A stretch of DNA of 64,000 nt from Typha latifolia (lineage: Eukaryota; Streptophyta; Magnoliopsida; Poales; Typhaceae): assembly GCA_019914945.1 (NCBI GenBank), contig CM034099.1, positions 4,712,001-4,776,000 on the forward strand, written 5' to 3'. Under the pieces are notes generated by a model. That model was not told the origin of the DNA. It ran no database searches and was given only the letters and a program-made list of their open reading frames with translations. Of this stretch, positions 14,232 through 32,900 are shown one piece after another; positions within the stretch are counted from its first letter, which is position 1, and every line of letters starts with the position of its first letter. The position numbers and the translations under genes were made by a program.

Positions 14232-14347
14232 CTCTCCGACCTAACTTGGAGAGTAATGCGAAGCAATACTGGCATAAGTATCTCCCCTATCCCTGGATCT
14301 CTGCCTTGCCCTTCTATTCTTCTTCGATTCGTTACTCTTGTGATCTG

Positions 14348-20090
<5,743 letters not shown>

Positions 20091-20999
20091 ACTCTAACGA
20101 TTTATCCAAAAAAAAGAAGAAAAACTAGGTTTCTATTCGTGTTTTGCCCGTAAGTGGTGGCAAAAACGTGGTTGTGGTATCACTTTCATCATAGATAGCT
20201 TTGCCTGATGCATTGCTATACTCCATAAAATCTAGACAGGTTCAAAAATGTTACCTTAGGATATTTCTGATGCTTTATTTCTTCTGAGAGAGAAATTCAT
20301 CTATTTTAAAATTATGTCTCTGTTGGCATCTGCTCTCCTTGTTTGTTCAATTCGATGGTATTAACCAATTCTTAGTAGAAAACATGTTAATTTCCAAACA
20401 TTAGAGAACATAATTCAAAGGAGATCATGGATCTCCAGTCCTTGCAAAAAATGTTCATAGACTCTCCGATTGAAGGAAGTTTGAAATACATGTATCCTCC
20501 TTTTGAGTTCAGATTTGATAAGAATCCAAATCAACAAAAAGGTGTAGAGGAAGAATGCAAAGATCTGAGCTTCGTCTTTACGAAACTGGATGACAAAGGT
20601 GGAGGGCCATATACAACTCAAAGATAGCAGTTCAACAAAAAGGAAAGGTAAACATCAGGAGGGGTGTGAAAGGAGAGAAGAGAAGGACGGGAAAATAAGA
20701 CAGAATGGAGGGAGAGAAGGAAAACGAAGGGAAAGAACGGTGATAGAAGGGTATTTCGATCCATTATTATTGTTTTGAAATTAAATAGATCGATGTTTCT
20801 CTTGTAAAAGGAGGGCATTTCGGTTAATATATATTGTTTATATAGGCTGATATAAATTTGTTATAGTCAGGGGCGACATTGTAAAGAAAGCATACCCAAA
20901 CGCAAAAGTGCCGGTGCCACGTATTCACCTACTTCCTCCCTCGGTACGATTAGTAACGGTGGGTGGTAGGGATAGACGGAAGGAAGTAAGCTCTTCGCG
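20091..20999. other. Intergenic region between CDC48 and the thioredoxin-like gene
   Basis: This holds the CDC48 3' UTR, then a strikingly purine-rich stretch (about 20640-20755, mostly A and G on the plus strand), then the promoter of the next gene. A 66-codon open frame from 20427 has no recognisable domain and I do not call it a gene. Confidence 0.55.
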
Positions 21000-23900
21000 A
21001 TGTACGACGCTGTTCTCACCTCCCCTTGTCGCTTTCGTCTCCCACCACTCTCCTCGAGATCTCTTCGCCTTTCTTCTCCCTATGTCCGCTTCGATTCCAA
21101 GAATCCCTCCTCCTCTTGCTTGGCTTCCGTCTCTACTTCTGGAAGGCTCTCGAAGGCGATTGTCGCGGCGACGGCGGCATGCAGCGGCGTGGAGGAGGCG
21201 CCGCGGCCGGAGAATCGTGCCGAGTTCGATGACGATGCGCCGACTTCGATCGAGCTCATTCCGATCGCAAGCGAGGAGCAGTTTGATCGGATCGTTGCCG
21301 AGGCACAGCAGCTCGAGGAATCCGTCATCGTGCTCTGGTTCGATTTAGGGCAACTCCTTCTGTGTTTATGCTTCATTTGATGTTACTCTTGTTTACTCCT
21401 GATATGATATGCACTTGCTCAACTTTTCTAGTATTGCCATTTTAATTGAGTAGTTTAACTTTGCCGACCAAAAATTAGATCCCTCTCTAGGAGTAGTTTT
21501 AGTTGTTTCAGACCTAATTTTTAAGCCTGATCGGCATGAATAGAATCACTCAAAAAATGGAATAAATAACTAATAAGATATTTGAATCAAATGAAATTGA
21601 GGAATTGAGATTAAGCATTAGAGGTATGTTGGTCAACCTAGATATCAAGTCTCTGCGTCAGTCAGCAGTACGCATTGAGAGATTAAGTGGTAAGAGGACA
21701 TTGTGTTTCAGGCTGGAAAGCTCAACAAATCTCCTATAACACTAAGGATTTGTAACACCTCATTAGCGATATGCCCCAAATGGGGACATTATGTGAATAT
21801 CATGCAGCAGCAAAAGAAAGAGCTTTTGAAGGTTGGCATCACCAGATATATGGTTATGAGCTGGGATATACATGTTCCTACGACGTATTACCTATTTGGC
21901 ATGCATCAATGTTGCTTTGACCCCCTTTTCTGCTTGTCTAGTTATTTGCAAAAAAGACATTACTACGGTGGTAGAATGTAGAATAGACACTAGGCTGGCT
22001 TCATATGTGCATGTATAGTAACCTAAAGCCTAAATATACAACCTCAGAGCTCTATATTCTAGATAATTTTAGAGGGGTTTGATTAATGGATCTAATTAAA
22101 CGCAGAATTGTGTTTGCTCACTTTCAAGAACTGCTTGTATTTTTCACGACATCTATGACCTGCACATGATTGAATTGTAAATTGGCTTCACAACCTCTCC
22201 TACGAGGCCTGCATGATGTATGGTGATGACACTTCACCTTCAATATTTTGTGTTTGGTGATCTTCTCTCATTTTCTTTTTATAGAAGGTTGGCTAATATG
22301 TCAAAGACTTAAAATCATGAAAGCTAGATGCTTCTAGAACCTATCAGTAGGAAAGCTAATTACTCATTTTTGCCTTCTATCTACTGATGTAGTACTATAT
22401 TCTCGCATGTGTTTTATCTCTCAATACCTTGTATTTCCAGCAAATTATACCTTGTTTGGACCTACCTTGAGATAGCCTATAGAAGAGTGTTCATAAGGAT
22501 GTTATTTAATTCAGCAAATGATATATCTATTTTTTTTTCTTGGAATATAGGATGGCACACTGGTGCAGAAAATGCATATATTTGAAACCCAAATTGAAAA
22601 AGTTGGCAGCAGATTATTATCCAAGGTAGGGAAATGGTTTCCTTCCAGATTGACCTTGTCATATCATTGCTATAAACTTTATGGCACCTATGATTATAGT
22701 TATTTTCGTTGTTGATGTTTTTTCTTGAATAGTGCTTCATTAGATAGTTCTAATGTTCTAAATGCTATAATGTGTTGCAGATTAAGATTCTACTGTGTTG
22801 ATGTGAACACAGTTTCCCAACGGCTTGTAAGTCGTGCTGGAATCACTGTAAGTCCAATCTTAAACACACCCTCTTGCCCATTTCTATCTTTGAAAGTAAA
22901 GAGACATTAATGCTGATTCTTTTAAGTGCATTTATTGTGGAAGTTTTAGTGAGATTCTGACTGTTTAGACATCCTAATCTAGATGATTCTGATCATCTAT
23001 ATTGAGCCATCAAATGTAGACGCAGAAGTCTGTTTTCTATGTAGGCATTTTTAACTAGAATTCATAGTGCAGTACTTATTTTATGTTTATTTCTTCTTTT
23101 TGACCTGGCCCCTTCCTGCTGCCGTGGAGGACTTCCTCCTCTTTCTCATCTCTACCTCCACAGTATTCACAACCTCTCCCTCTGCTGCTTGCGACATGGA
23201 GTGTGCTATCGACAATTAAATCTGAAGACAGCTAGTTTTCATGTTCTCTTCCAAGATTGTAACTCGTTCCTCTAGTCTGTGACAGCTCTTCTGGTTATAA
23301 TTGGTCACCCTGCAGCTTACACTTCGAAGAGATTTCACACTAACATGTAGAGGAGTGGTGGTAGAGTAATTCTCAGTAATATTTTGAAGCAGAACAGGAT
23401 GAAAATGGGTCTATATGCTATTTAGTATCCATGTTTCCACAACTGTACTATATACTGAGTTACTCTCCTTTATTAATTTTGCCCTTTTGGATCCAAAGGG
23501 CAATATATATACTCAATTTTCTATTTTATTTGCCTTCTCAGGTTGGGATTAATATCCCCAACCTTATTAGTACTTACTATTGTCCAGTTAAATTCAATAG
23601 GATGCCTTTTTTTTTAATAAATAAAAAAAAGAAGAGAATTTAATGGTATTTTAGTTAAACCGATCATGTTGGGATTTAAATTCGGGAACACTCATACAAT
23701 ATGAATCCCTTAAACCATCTGATCACTATGCCATTAACCAATAGCATGCCTGTTATGTCGGCTCTTCTGGAACTTGATGTCCTGATATGGGCTATTTCAT
23801 TATTGTCACTTGCTTTCCATTTGTGGAGTGTTAAAACAAGCATGCGTACTATTGCGAAAGTCCTGAGGCTTACTTTTGTATTTTCTATGTGCATGTAACA

Positions 23901-24099
23901 TGGAATTTGAGCAGAGGATGCCGACAGTTCAGGTAATGTAGAATTTTGTAAATTGTATACCTACATGCATCTTCACTGACAAACAGGATGCTTGTGACAG
24001 TTATGGTATGACTCTAAAAGGCAAGCTGAAGTTATCGGTGGACATAAAGCATGGCTGATCGTTGATGATGTTCGGAAGATGATTGAGAATGACGATTGA
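21000..24099 (+). CDS. Thioredoxin-like 3-2, chloroplastic (WCRKC type)
   Basis: Five coding exons: 21000-21337, 22551-22625, 22781-22847, 23915-23932 (18 nt) and 24001-24099. They give 198 residues, close to the family length (about 190). Residues 1-70 are Ser/Pro/Arg-rich and look like a chloroplast transit peptide. The thioredoxin fold follows, with active site WCRKC at 117-121 in place of the usual WCGPC. Next come RFYCVDVN, the cis-Pro segment RMPTVQLW and the family ending [22 protein letters not shown] proteins are stromal thiol-disulfide proteins with few proven targets, so the redox partner is unknown. The start ATG opens a GC-rich first exon. The 18-nt exon is needed to supply RMPTVQ, including the cis-proline. 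Identity is well supported; the exact subtype (3-1 or 3-2) is by resemblance. Confidence 0.9.
23915..23932 (+). other. 18-nt micro-exon of the WCRKC gene
   Basis: AGGATGCCGACAGTTCAG is flanked by an acceptor (TTGAGCAG) and a donor (GTAATG). It encodes RMPTVQ in phase 0 between exons ending ...AGIT and starting LWYDS. Skipping it would keep the frame but remove the cis-proline loop of the thioredoxin fold. Confidence 0.85.
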
Positions 24100-24581
24100 A
24101 TCAGTTTTATCGCTTTGAAGAAGGTAAACATAAAATGTATTCAATTCATCTGGATCTATGTATGTAACTGGCCGACCGAAGACTTTTTGACTTTCCACAC
24201 GTAATAAGTAGGAAAATTTCGAGTACCGGGAATGAGAACAGGACAAAGTCAAATTCAAACTAGCTGGCCCTTCGCCTGTCGGCGCATACTATGACCACTA
24301 TTTAGAATAAGCAATAGCCAATAGGAAGCCTTGACTTCTATTGTGTTACAGACGTCACTCAGGTATAATAAATAGTAAAATAGCTTGTATGAATTAAAGA
24401 TATTTACAGTTGAAATCTAGCCAACGAAGGAATATGGGGCATTACACACGATCTTATTTCGAAAACGTCAACAAATGAATTCTTCCGTCTCAAAATTCAA
24501 CCAAAAAAAAAAAAAAACTCTCCAATATTAAAGACGTAGATGCATGCTGTTTCCCCTGCTATTTATATTCCTAATCAACCA

Positions 24582-24625
<44 letters not shown>

Positions 24626-24777
24626 CGGCCGTTTGACACTGCAGCTCTTACTGGTAACTTGCCTCCCTGAGTTCTAAAGACACTCCACTAGAGCTAGGAA
24701 TCGATTGGGAATAAGAGAGAACATAGCGTAGTCTTGATATCACTTTTGCTTATCCTTATGACTTCTCTGCCATGATA
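24100..24777. other. Convergent intergenic region with GA microsatellite
   Basis: This contains the 3' UTRs of the thioredoxin-like and LPA1-like genes and an AG dinucleotide repeat. I see no other gene. Confidence 0.6.
24584..24622 (+). repeat. (GA)n microsatellite
   Basis: About 19 uninterrupted GA units lie between two convergent genes. Confidence 0.95.
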
Positions 24778-27700
24778 TCATCCCTTACTCTTTAAGTTGA
24801 AAGCTCTTCTTTCTGTCGACTCTTCATCATCTGTCTGATAACCATCCTTTGTGGAATCTCGCATGGCCAAGTCTTCATATTCCTCATCAGATTTGGTTGA
24901 GTTCTCATCAACAGATCCTTCCAACTGCAAAAGCAAACATCAGCCAAAATCAGGTTAAGATTAATAACTTCTTTAAAACGGAAAGGAAAGGAGAAAAGAG
25001 CATCATCAGTGAACTGCCAGGAAATACAATCTAAGGTCTTAACTTGCAATTGGCCAATATAAAACCTGGAAATCTCCAATGATATATGTCGAACTGATGT
25101 GGCATGTCCATATCAGCACTTGCATTTAACTTCAGATGAACATCAAAGGCTAATATAGAAGCAGATAGGGATAAAGATTTATGCGACGAAGGATCTGACA
25201 ATCCGTCCACTTTCTTACCTCCTCATGGATTTCCTTGTTCCCTGTATCACTTAGATCCTCTTCGCTATCTGCATCAGGTGGAAGATCAGCTTCTTCTTCA
25301 CTTCCAGATACTGATACCTCCTCCTTTAGCTGGAAATGGCAAGGTATAAATGAGATAGACATGGAGGTCATTCGTTAAGATTTCAGTGAGGCTCTTGAGA
25401 ACTTAGAAAGAGAAGTATAATTTCAATGCAATTCACCACAGTATGATGTAGATTTACAACATTTGGCAAACAAGGGTAGATAATGTCGAACAGAATATTG
25501 ACATTAAGTTCCAGCATTGCAGCAGTTTAGTCTGTTAGCAGTGTGCAAACTTATGAAAAGTAATCATAGATTTTTAGAACATGGTTAATGGTCCAAAAAA
25601 CAAGTCATACTAACAGTATCAGAAGCCTTTACATCCTCCCTAGGTCAACTGTCTTAGCGACCTTATCTTTCAGGTCAAATAGCCAACATTAAAATACAAA
25701 ACCATCAGATATTACCGTACCTTGAGACAAGTCAATAGTGGGTCACTGTAGGATGGTAAAAAACATATGAGATCAACTTATTATGATTGGAATGAAGAAA
25801 GAAATTTGGAAGTTCAGCAAAGTCCAAGCACATGCAGATCGCTTGTGGCAAGATGCAGGGTTCTTCCCCAATAAAACATAATACTTGAAAATTTTACATA
25901 AAGAAGAAAAGACGTACCTCTTTAGCAGGTGCATCTGACATTTTCGGAGAGCTGCAACAAGACGAAAAGCATCTACTATCTGTGTCTGTACCATCAGCTT
26001 TTGAATCATCAATGCTCCCAGTATGACTGGTACTACATGTATCACTAGGCCAAGCACTAATCCCAAAATTACCAAACTGAAGATTTACTGGCTCAGCCTT
26101 TCCGATCTGTAAGGGACCATACATAGGATTGCTCCCATTTCCATCAACAGACTCAATGGGCCAAGCCTTGGCAACAGATCCATCTTTATTGAAGAGAGCC
26201 ATAAGATGCCTTGAGGACCCCTGTCTCTGAATTAATTGGAACATACCCTTGGAGCTCAGGGAGTTTGCGGCACACTGGTTTCGGTACTCTTCATATATTA
26301 CAGAAACGGTATTTGTAGTTGGGTCATACAGCTGCTCTCCATCCTCCCGCCTACGCAGGCAGCTAAAAACTGTGGCATGTATAGCTGCCACACTCCGGTC
26401 AACATTTGTGTTATTTATTTTAGGCACGAGATGCTTATCAGCTCGGTCGCAGAGATAATCTTGGATACTTCTGATGTTGCGGATGTATTTGACATACTTA
26501 TTTTTTGCAGCATCTAGTGTCATGTATTTTGCTCGCACTGCAAATCGTTCCATGTGTTTATCCTCGTTTGTTATGTATATCATAAAAGGTATTATTGAAG
26601 GATGCTTTCTCATTAGCCCCATCTAACAAATGCAACATATCAAAAAAAGAAAAAGAATTATCAAACTGCTTTAACATTAAAACAAAATAGGGAAGTACAA
26701 GTAATTCTCCACGAAATCCCATTGCCATTCTAACAACAAAAGTACATATTAAAGAAAATGAGAAAGTACTCACCACAAAATTGAGGCTTAGGTGAACACC
26801 TTCAACAACCACAGATTCTTTTCGATCTTCCCATGCAGTAATCAATCGATCAAGGCTGTCAATGACCATTTCACTTTGTGCTTTAAACCCCTCTATAGCC
26901 ATTTGCTTTTTGCTGATCAACTCAATTTCAGGAATTAGATCTGAAGATCTGTCATTAGATTTCTCGTTTACATCTGTTTCTATCTCTTGCTTGATAGTGG
27001 AGCTTGAAACAACAGCAAGCTTCTTTGCTCTTCGCTTAGTCTTTGCGTTGGCAACTGCCACTGGGTCAAGGCATTCTCCTGCATGATACGTTGAAGCCCA
27101 AAGGAGGGGATTTTGCTTTTCATCCACAAAGCTCCTCATCATATGGCGTATTGAATCGGTAGAAATTACAGTTGTGATGCCTAATCTGCTTCCCTGTTAA
27201 AAATAATGTTATTACAAAGCTAGTAAAGCTATAAACCAGAAAGATATTTTAGATAAAGAGATTGACATGCCAAAAGTCTTGCTTTATATCATGCTGCATG
27301 TGATGCAAAATGGACTAGTGGAATTGCTTGGAAAATAATTAACAGTCAAACCCACGGAAATATAAGGACATCTGCAGTGAAACTGCAATATGTATTTGGA
27401 AAATATGTGGCATACACAAAGTCCATATACCTTTTCTTTTCTCTACTTATCATGTCAGTTAACAGCTAATGAAAATAAACAACTAAAAATATTTAATTGA
27501 TCACAAGACCTACATGAAGTTGACTGACTTCTTATGTCAAGGATTTGTAAATAGGAGAAGTAACACAATGCATAAAGATGATGATAGATCACAGACCACC
27601 TTACAACTATGTGTCTTTCCATGTGATAGAAAATTTCATAAAATAAAAGCAATGCAGTTCTCAAAAAGAAATAATACCATTTCAAAAGGCAAATAACTCA

Positions 27701-29723
27701 AAGTACATTATAAGACTGCAATTTATAATTAAAGGCCTCAACAAGCTACTCCAATAAGAAAATACCATTTTATCACTACAATGATAATACGAAAGATTTA
27801 TATCTCAAAATGGGCAAGTTATAGGAATCCTTTTCTTTTTACAAAAGGTCCAACCACTGTAAAAATAAGCATGTCCTGCAACCAATGGGTTCCTAGTGTT
27901 AGAAGCCCCATGGCTCCCACCAAAACGGGGTCTAGATAGGTACTAGGTAAAATAATTCAGCTTTACACCCATTGCCAGGTAAACTGTTCAAACTAAAATA
28001 TGGTGGCATAGAAGTATGAAACCTTTACACTTCCACAGATATTTACATAAAAGATAAATGATATATTCATGAGTAAAATCATAGAACCCTATATTCATTA
28101 AAAAGAAAGTGATGGGGGTTAAGTACCAGTAAGGCAGATAGTGTAGACTTGCCACACCCACTTGTGCCACACAAAAGAATAGTTACAGACTCCTTTCTTT
28201 CTCGAATTCTAGAGGGACAGAGAAACAGGTCAATTTGATACTCCAAAAATCAAGGTTATAGACTTACTATTCTAAGATGATAGATATCAAGTAGAGATGA
28301 TGTTGGAAGAAACAGAAAACATTCTTACCTGCATGCCAAAAGCAAGTCAGCCCTCTGATTTGGACCCACATACTTATATACAGACAGGGCATCACAAACA
28401 ACATTGAGGAACTTCTCCCTTGTAACAACAATAGTGGTTAGTCTTTTGTACAGCTCGAATAGTATCACACTAGTTTCTACATTCTCTCGAGGTAAGTACT
28501 CAGCGACTTCGTCATGATCTAAGTTACCAGTCTGATCAAGATCATTTTTGGCCTCTCCACCATCCAAGCTACCAGTCTGATCAGAAGCATTTTCTTTACC
28601 AGAAGGACTGGCCATTATTCTTGATTTACAAGGGGCCATTTCATTAGCTGAGTGTTCATTCCTCATTACTTCAAAAACCCTTCGGCTAATCTGAGAAAAA
28701 TTAAATCGGCAGTAGCTCCTAGATTAAAAAGTAGAGAAAATAGAAATGAACTATAGAAAAGGATAGTACTTTCTGTAATCAGCAAGACAGAAAATATGTG
28801 TACATAATATTTTAAAGACCACAATGACAACTCAATTACATCTTCACCCTTCAAAAAGCTGAACATATAACACAACAATAGAACAATAATCTCTGAAGAG
28901 ATCTAGTTCACTGAAAATAGCAAAGTATGTTGCCAATTCAGCGAAGGTGAGATCCATCAGGAAATTACGCATAGAGTTAGATCCGGATTGCTTAAATGGG
29001 GCAAGTATTTTTCATGTGTTTGGTGAATCATCATATACCCATTAAGATCAGACATGGTTTATGGATCAAAATACTAGGCAATTAGAAAACAAATTATGCA
29101 AAAGCTGAGTAACAAGCATGACATGAGAATGGAAGGATTATGAGGTTAATCAATGAGGACTCGATTAAGATGCAAGATGACCTATGAGTGGAAGAACGAA
29201 ACATAACGTGAGACTGTAAGAGTAAGCAAAATAATAATAGCAAGTGAATTTGCATAGATGAACAAAAAATGAATGAAGCAAAGCCTTTGCAAGTCAAGAC
29301 CCCGAATATGTTGTATCTAAGTATATTGCGATGGATGTTTATTAGTAGCTTCATAATCGATTGAGATCTTCTAACATCCAACACCAGAAGAAGATTGCCA
29401 TGGTGAAAGAAAGAGAATAGAACAAGCAGAACAATCGCGCAGGTAGATCCATCCATCAATCTCGACACATTGAGACCAACAATTACGAAGTAAAAACATG
29501 CTAAATTAGTGCATAAATCGACCAAAACCAAGTAGTCGAACTCAATCCAGAGATCGGAGGATCGAACCTTGAAGGCATGACGAGCCTTGCATCCCATTAG
29601 CTGCAGCGTACACTGCAGCACTGGCCGCGTGTACCGGAAAGAGACGCTCTCTTCCCCATTCCTTCCTCCTTCCTCTCCATCATCCACCACCACAATGTAG
29701 AGTAGCTTCGCCACCTCCGCCAT
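24778..29723 (-). CDS. LPA1: P-loop NTPase, LOW PHYTIC ACID 1 (2-phosphoglycerate kinase-like)
   Basis: Seven coding exons on the minus strand: 29723-29568, 28690-28329, 28208-28127, 27193-26774, 26622-25918, 25329-25219 and 24924-24778. Phases match and give 660 residues, somewhat shorter than the roughly 720-750 I recall for homologues. The N-terminus [15 protein letters not shown] and [22 protein letters not shown] is the family hallmark. Walker A is GTSGCGKST at 187-195. [12 protein letters not shown], the [10 protein letters not shown] strand and [11 protein letters not shown] follow. The C-terminal 150 residues are acidic and low complexity ([28 protein letters not shown]), a family feature. 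Rice LPA1 mutants have low seed phytate; the domain resembles archaeal 2-phosphoglycerate kinase, but the plant substrate is not firmly known. The start is the ATG at 29723; an in-frame triplet farther upstream is not needed. Exon order is secure; a small extra exon in the acidic tail cannot be excluded. Confidence 0.9.
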
Positions 29724-30134
29724 CTCTAAATCCCTCTCTAAATACCAGCAGATCGCGATTAAACATCCAAGAATTATCAAAGAAGGGGACAAAGAATCTC
29801 GATCGAGATCGGAATAGATCGGACTCTCAGAAGAGAGCAGACGAACCTGGAAAGGCGATCGTAGCGATCAGAGGAAGGTGGATCTAGGGCTAGAGTTTGC
29901 AATGGAGGAGATGGAACTCGATACACCATGGCGGAAGCTTCGAAAACGAGCGCGCCATCGCTTCCCAACGCCTTCCCCGCGTCACCTTCGGCTTCCATCG
30001 GCTTCTGAAATAACTTTTCTTTTGGGTCCTGATCCGGTGAGAGATCTTTTGCATACGACGCTCTTCAAATTATTTCGTACTCCACGACGATTGGACACGT
30101 GGAGATCAATTTGTATCACGTACAAAGAGTGGGA
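29724..30134. other. LPA1-like 5' UTR and upstream region
   Basis: GC-rich leader sequence is followed by the promoter-proximal region of the minus-strand LPA1-like gene. Open frames on both strands here reflect GC content and have no family resemblance. Confidence 0.5.
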
Positions 30135-30938
30135 TAGGGGTGTCAAAATAAATTAACGCGCGGGCTCGGCTCGACCGTGTGCTCAGTCAAGCTTGAGCCA
30201 GCTCGCTCATGCTCGGCTCGATAGGCTAAGTATATATAACCGAGCACTATTTAGTATTCACACAATCTAAATCTCTATTTCTAAATTTCTCAATTCCTTA
30301 TACTCGCTCAGTCGTGCCGCCGTGTCCTCCTCAAGCCGTCATCTCATCCTCGTTGCCTCCTCCTTCGCCGTCGGCAAACCTCATCCTCCTCCTCCTTCAA
30401 CAAATCGTCGTCGCCTCCTCATCCAGGCGACGATTGTCCTCCATTAGCAAGCCGCGTATCATCCCGATGGAGGAGAAACTCGCCAACGAAAACCCTCTAA
30501 GCAAGGAGCAAGCAGAAGTAGTATGCTCCAAGCTCTTCATCACTGCCCTCATCCACCATCGCCGCCGCTGCTACCACCACCGAAACACGAGGAGAAGAGA
30601 GTCGAGGGTTCCATGGAGGATCTGCTATTTGGACTTGTGACTTGTTGATCTCTTTGGTCTTAGTTGGTGATTTATGTGATGGTGAGTTTAGAGTATTTGG
30701 TATTTTAGTTTGATTAATTGGCTTTGTAGATGATGTTTCGAGGGAGAAGCTAAAAATGATTTTAGCATCAGACTTCTTCACCATAGTTCACTTCACCGCC
30801 ATACTTGCCTCCTACTCTAATAAAGCTCGGGTTCGGTCTAATTTAGTTCGAGTTGAACTGAGCTGAGCTTAAACATCAAAGTAGAACTTGAAATTAATTT
30901 TGAGCTGAGCCTGACTTAAAAGGTCATTTACACTCCTA
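30135..30938. mobile_element. Candidate non-autonomous hAT-like DNA element
   Basis: The left end TAGGGGTGTCAAA and the inverted right end TAGGAGTGTAAAT match at 10 of 13 positions. They are flanked by 8-bp sequences GAGTGGGA (30127-30134) and AAGTGGGA (30939-30946), 7 of 8 identical, as expected for a hAT target duplication. Subterminal zones carry repeated GCTCGGCTCG / GAGCTGAGC motifs (30160-30225 and 30818-30915). No transposase is present. The middle (about 30300-30800) is GC-rich and gene-like, including a 57-codon ATG frame at 30467-30640 (starts MEEKLANENPLSKEQ), so the element may carry captured host sequence. Ends and flanks are seen; the class is inferred. Confidence 0.6.
30467..30640 (+). 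CDS. Small unidentified ORF inside the hAT-like element
   Basis: Fifty-seven codons from an ATG, starting MEEKLANENPLSKEQ and turning Arg/His-rich. The sequence upstream has the CT-rich look of a plant 5' leader. I do not recognise the protein. It may be a captured gene fragment rather than a working gene, and the second half may already be out of the original frame. Confidence 0.2.
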   Translation: MEEKLANENPLSKEQAEVVCSKLFITALIHHRRRCYHHRNTRRRESRVPWRICYLDL

Positions 30939-32900
30939 AAGTGGGATGAGTATGCACGTGCAAGATTCCCCTACTAAAATATAATCTAAATACCACATAA
31001 TATTTTCTCATGCATTACACTCTCGTTGAGTATTAACTAATACATATATTAAGCCATTTAAGATCATGCTTTGTGGTTAATCACAGAAGTCATAAGTTTT
31101 ATGTGGATATTTAAGTTTTTCAACGAGAGACCCAATGCCATTTTTCTTCTATATCAAAAAACCCTATTACTAATATATTATATATTATATTTTTTATCTC
31201 TACGTGCGGATAATCCTATTCAACAATAATATTATAAAAGGCACTATATTTTGTCTTTATTATTATTCACACCGTACTAAATACATATTTAATACGTTAC
31301 AGATAATTCCTATATAGATCGGTTAAATTAACTGTAAACTAGAAAATAATCTTAATGCTTTTATAGTAAGTTTTTTTTATTAGAAACGTAAAAGAGAAAG
31401 AAACCAGATTTTAAAATCGACTGAGGAATATTTTAGGCTAAAGTTAACCCAAGATGCTTTTGAGACATTAAAAAGTGAAATGTACATTATTTTTCACAAA
31501 TTTTTTTTTTCTGATATTATGCCTCACATTGTCAAACTTTATGATAGTTTCATATCAAATAGGCTAGAGATGTGTAAACAAAGGTTCTGGTTCAGCATTA
31601 TAATGTCAGCATTGCTTGTGGACTTCATGATATTAGACTAATCTGCAGACTAAACACCCAAGGCCAAAAGTTTAGATGGTTCATGGTTGTGATATTAAAA
31701 AGAGGAAGCATTTTTCCAGTACACAAAGATCAATTTTATACAGAATTATGATATTATAGTTGCTCTTATATAGTATCACCATCCTTATTTGAACCTAAAA
31801 GAGTCAACCAGATCCACCAATTGACCACCACAATCCCACTCAACTCTCTCCACTCCAACCAATTGAATGGTCTGGGAGCAGCCTCCAGTGATTGGAGAGC
31901 TGAGCATCACTTCATGTGGAACAATTATATCTTTTTACATCCAAGTGGGTCCGGAGAAGACGCCTGCACCTCGTGAACTAACTTGCATTGGATGATACCT
32001 TTCTTTCTTCAGATAAACTGCACAAAAGTCTAGAGAATCAAACTCTATCTTGGCATCATAAATATGAGTCTTTGGCAGAGCACTTACAAATTTTTTATTT
32101 ACTGTAGGATACCCCATGTTCTGTAATCTCACTCAAACTCCTACTAAACTACCACTGCTGTTGGTTGTTTGACACTGAAAAGAACAAACACTGCATAATA
32201 CCTTCAGATATCAGTTACAGAGTTCTCTGTTTTAATAGATAAAGATCAATCATAAGACATTGGAAATATATAGAACAAGAATTATGTTCCTTGCTGCAAA
32301 TGAAAGTAAATTAGTCGATGTTAACTTTTCTGGAATTACATTTCGCGATTAAACTTTCCTCCAACACCAAATGCCGTTTTATGTGATCTAGTTCTCAGGT
32401 ATGGCCTTCTTTTCTGTCAACAAATATGGTAAGGAAGTCAGGAAGGCCGTAGAAATTTACCTGCCGTAAAGGAACTCTAGATTTAGTTGGTATACTCAAA
32501 AAGAAGTTGGTCTGGCCTCAAGGTATAGAGCCCTCTATTTCATCAACCAATTTCCAGATTTCAGAAACACAACCTACCTTTCAATGTTATTTCTCAGTGC
32601 ACTGCTCGCAAAATGAACTAATATGGAGATCACCATTTTCTGATTCTTCAATGGTGGTGGTTGATAATGTTATCTAGTAAATAGGGCTTTTATCATATCA
32701 AAAGCTCAGGCCACAACAAATATCTTGAACATAGTCAGACCACTTATAAAATCATACTTCATATGGGCTATTCTCTTATCGGTCGAATGAAAAAGGTCAG
32801 TCTCTCATATGCCACAAAATTTGGCGACCAGAACTGAAGGAATTTGACCAAGCAAAACTGCTGCATTTTATCTGAGTGACTCAGCAAGGAAGCCGTTTAT
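30939..32900. other. Intergenic region downstream of the ethylene receptor
   Basis: AT-rich DNA with no convincing gene. It includes the 3' UTR of the ethylene receptor (next to 32900) and one short minus-strand ORF listed separately. Confidence 0.5.
31935..32117 (-). CDS. Unrecognised 60-codon ORF
   Basis: An ATG frame beginning MGYPTVNKKFVSALPKTHIY and ending GVFSGPTWM has a composition closer to coding than its AT-rich surroundings. I recognise no family. It may be a relic exon or chance. It lies about 0.8 kb downstream of the ethylene receptor stop on the same strand. Confidence 0.15.
   Translation of the reverse strand: MGYPTVNKKFVSALPKTHIYDAKIEFDSLDFCAVYLKKERYHPMQVSSRGAGVFSGPTWM

Noticed and set aside
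29094..29720. A 232-codon minus-strand frame reading through LPA1 exon 1
   Set aside because: Only the first 52 codons after MAEVAKLL are family sequence. After 29568 it runs into intron past a good donor.
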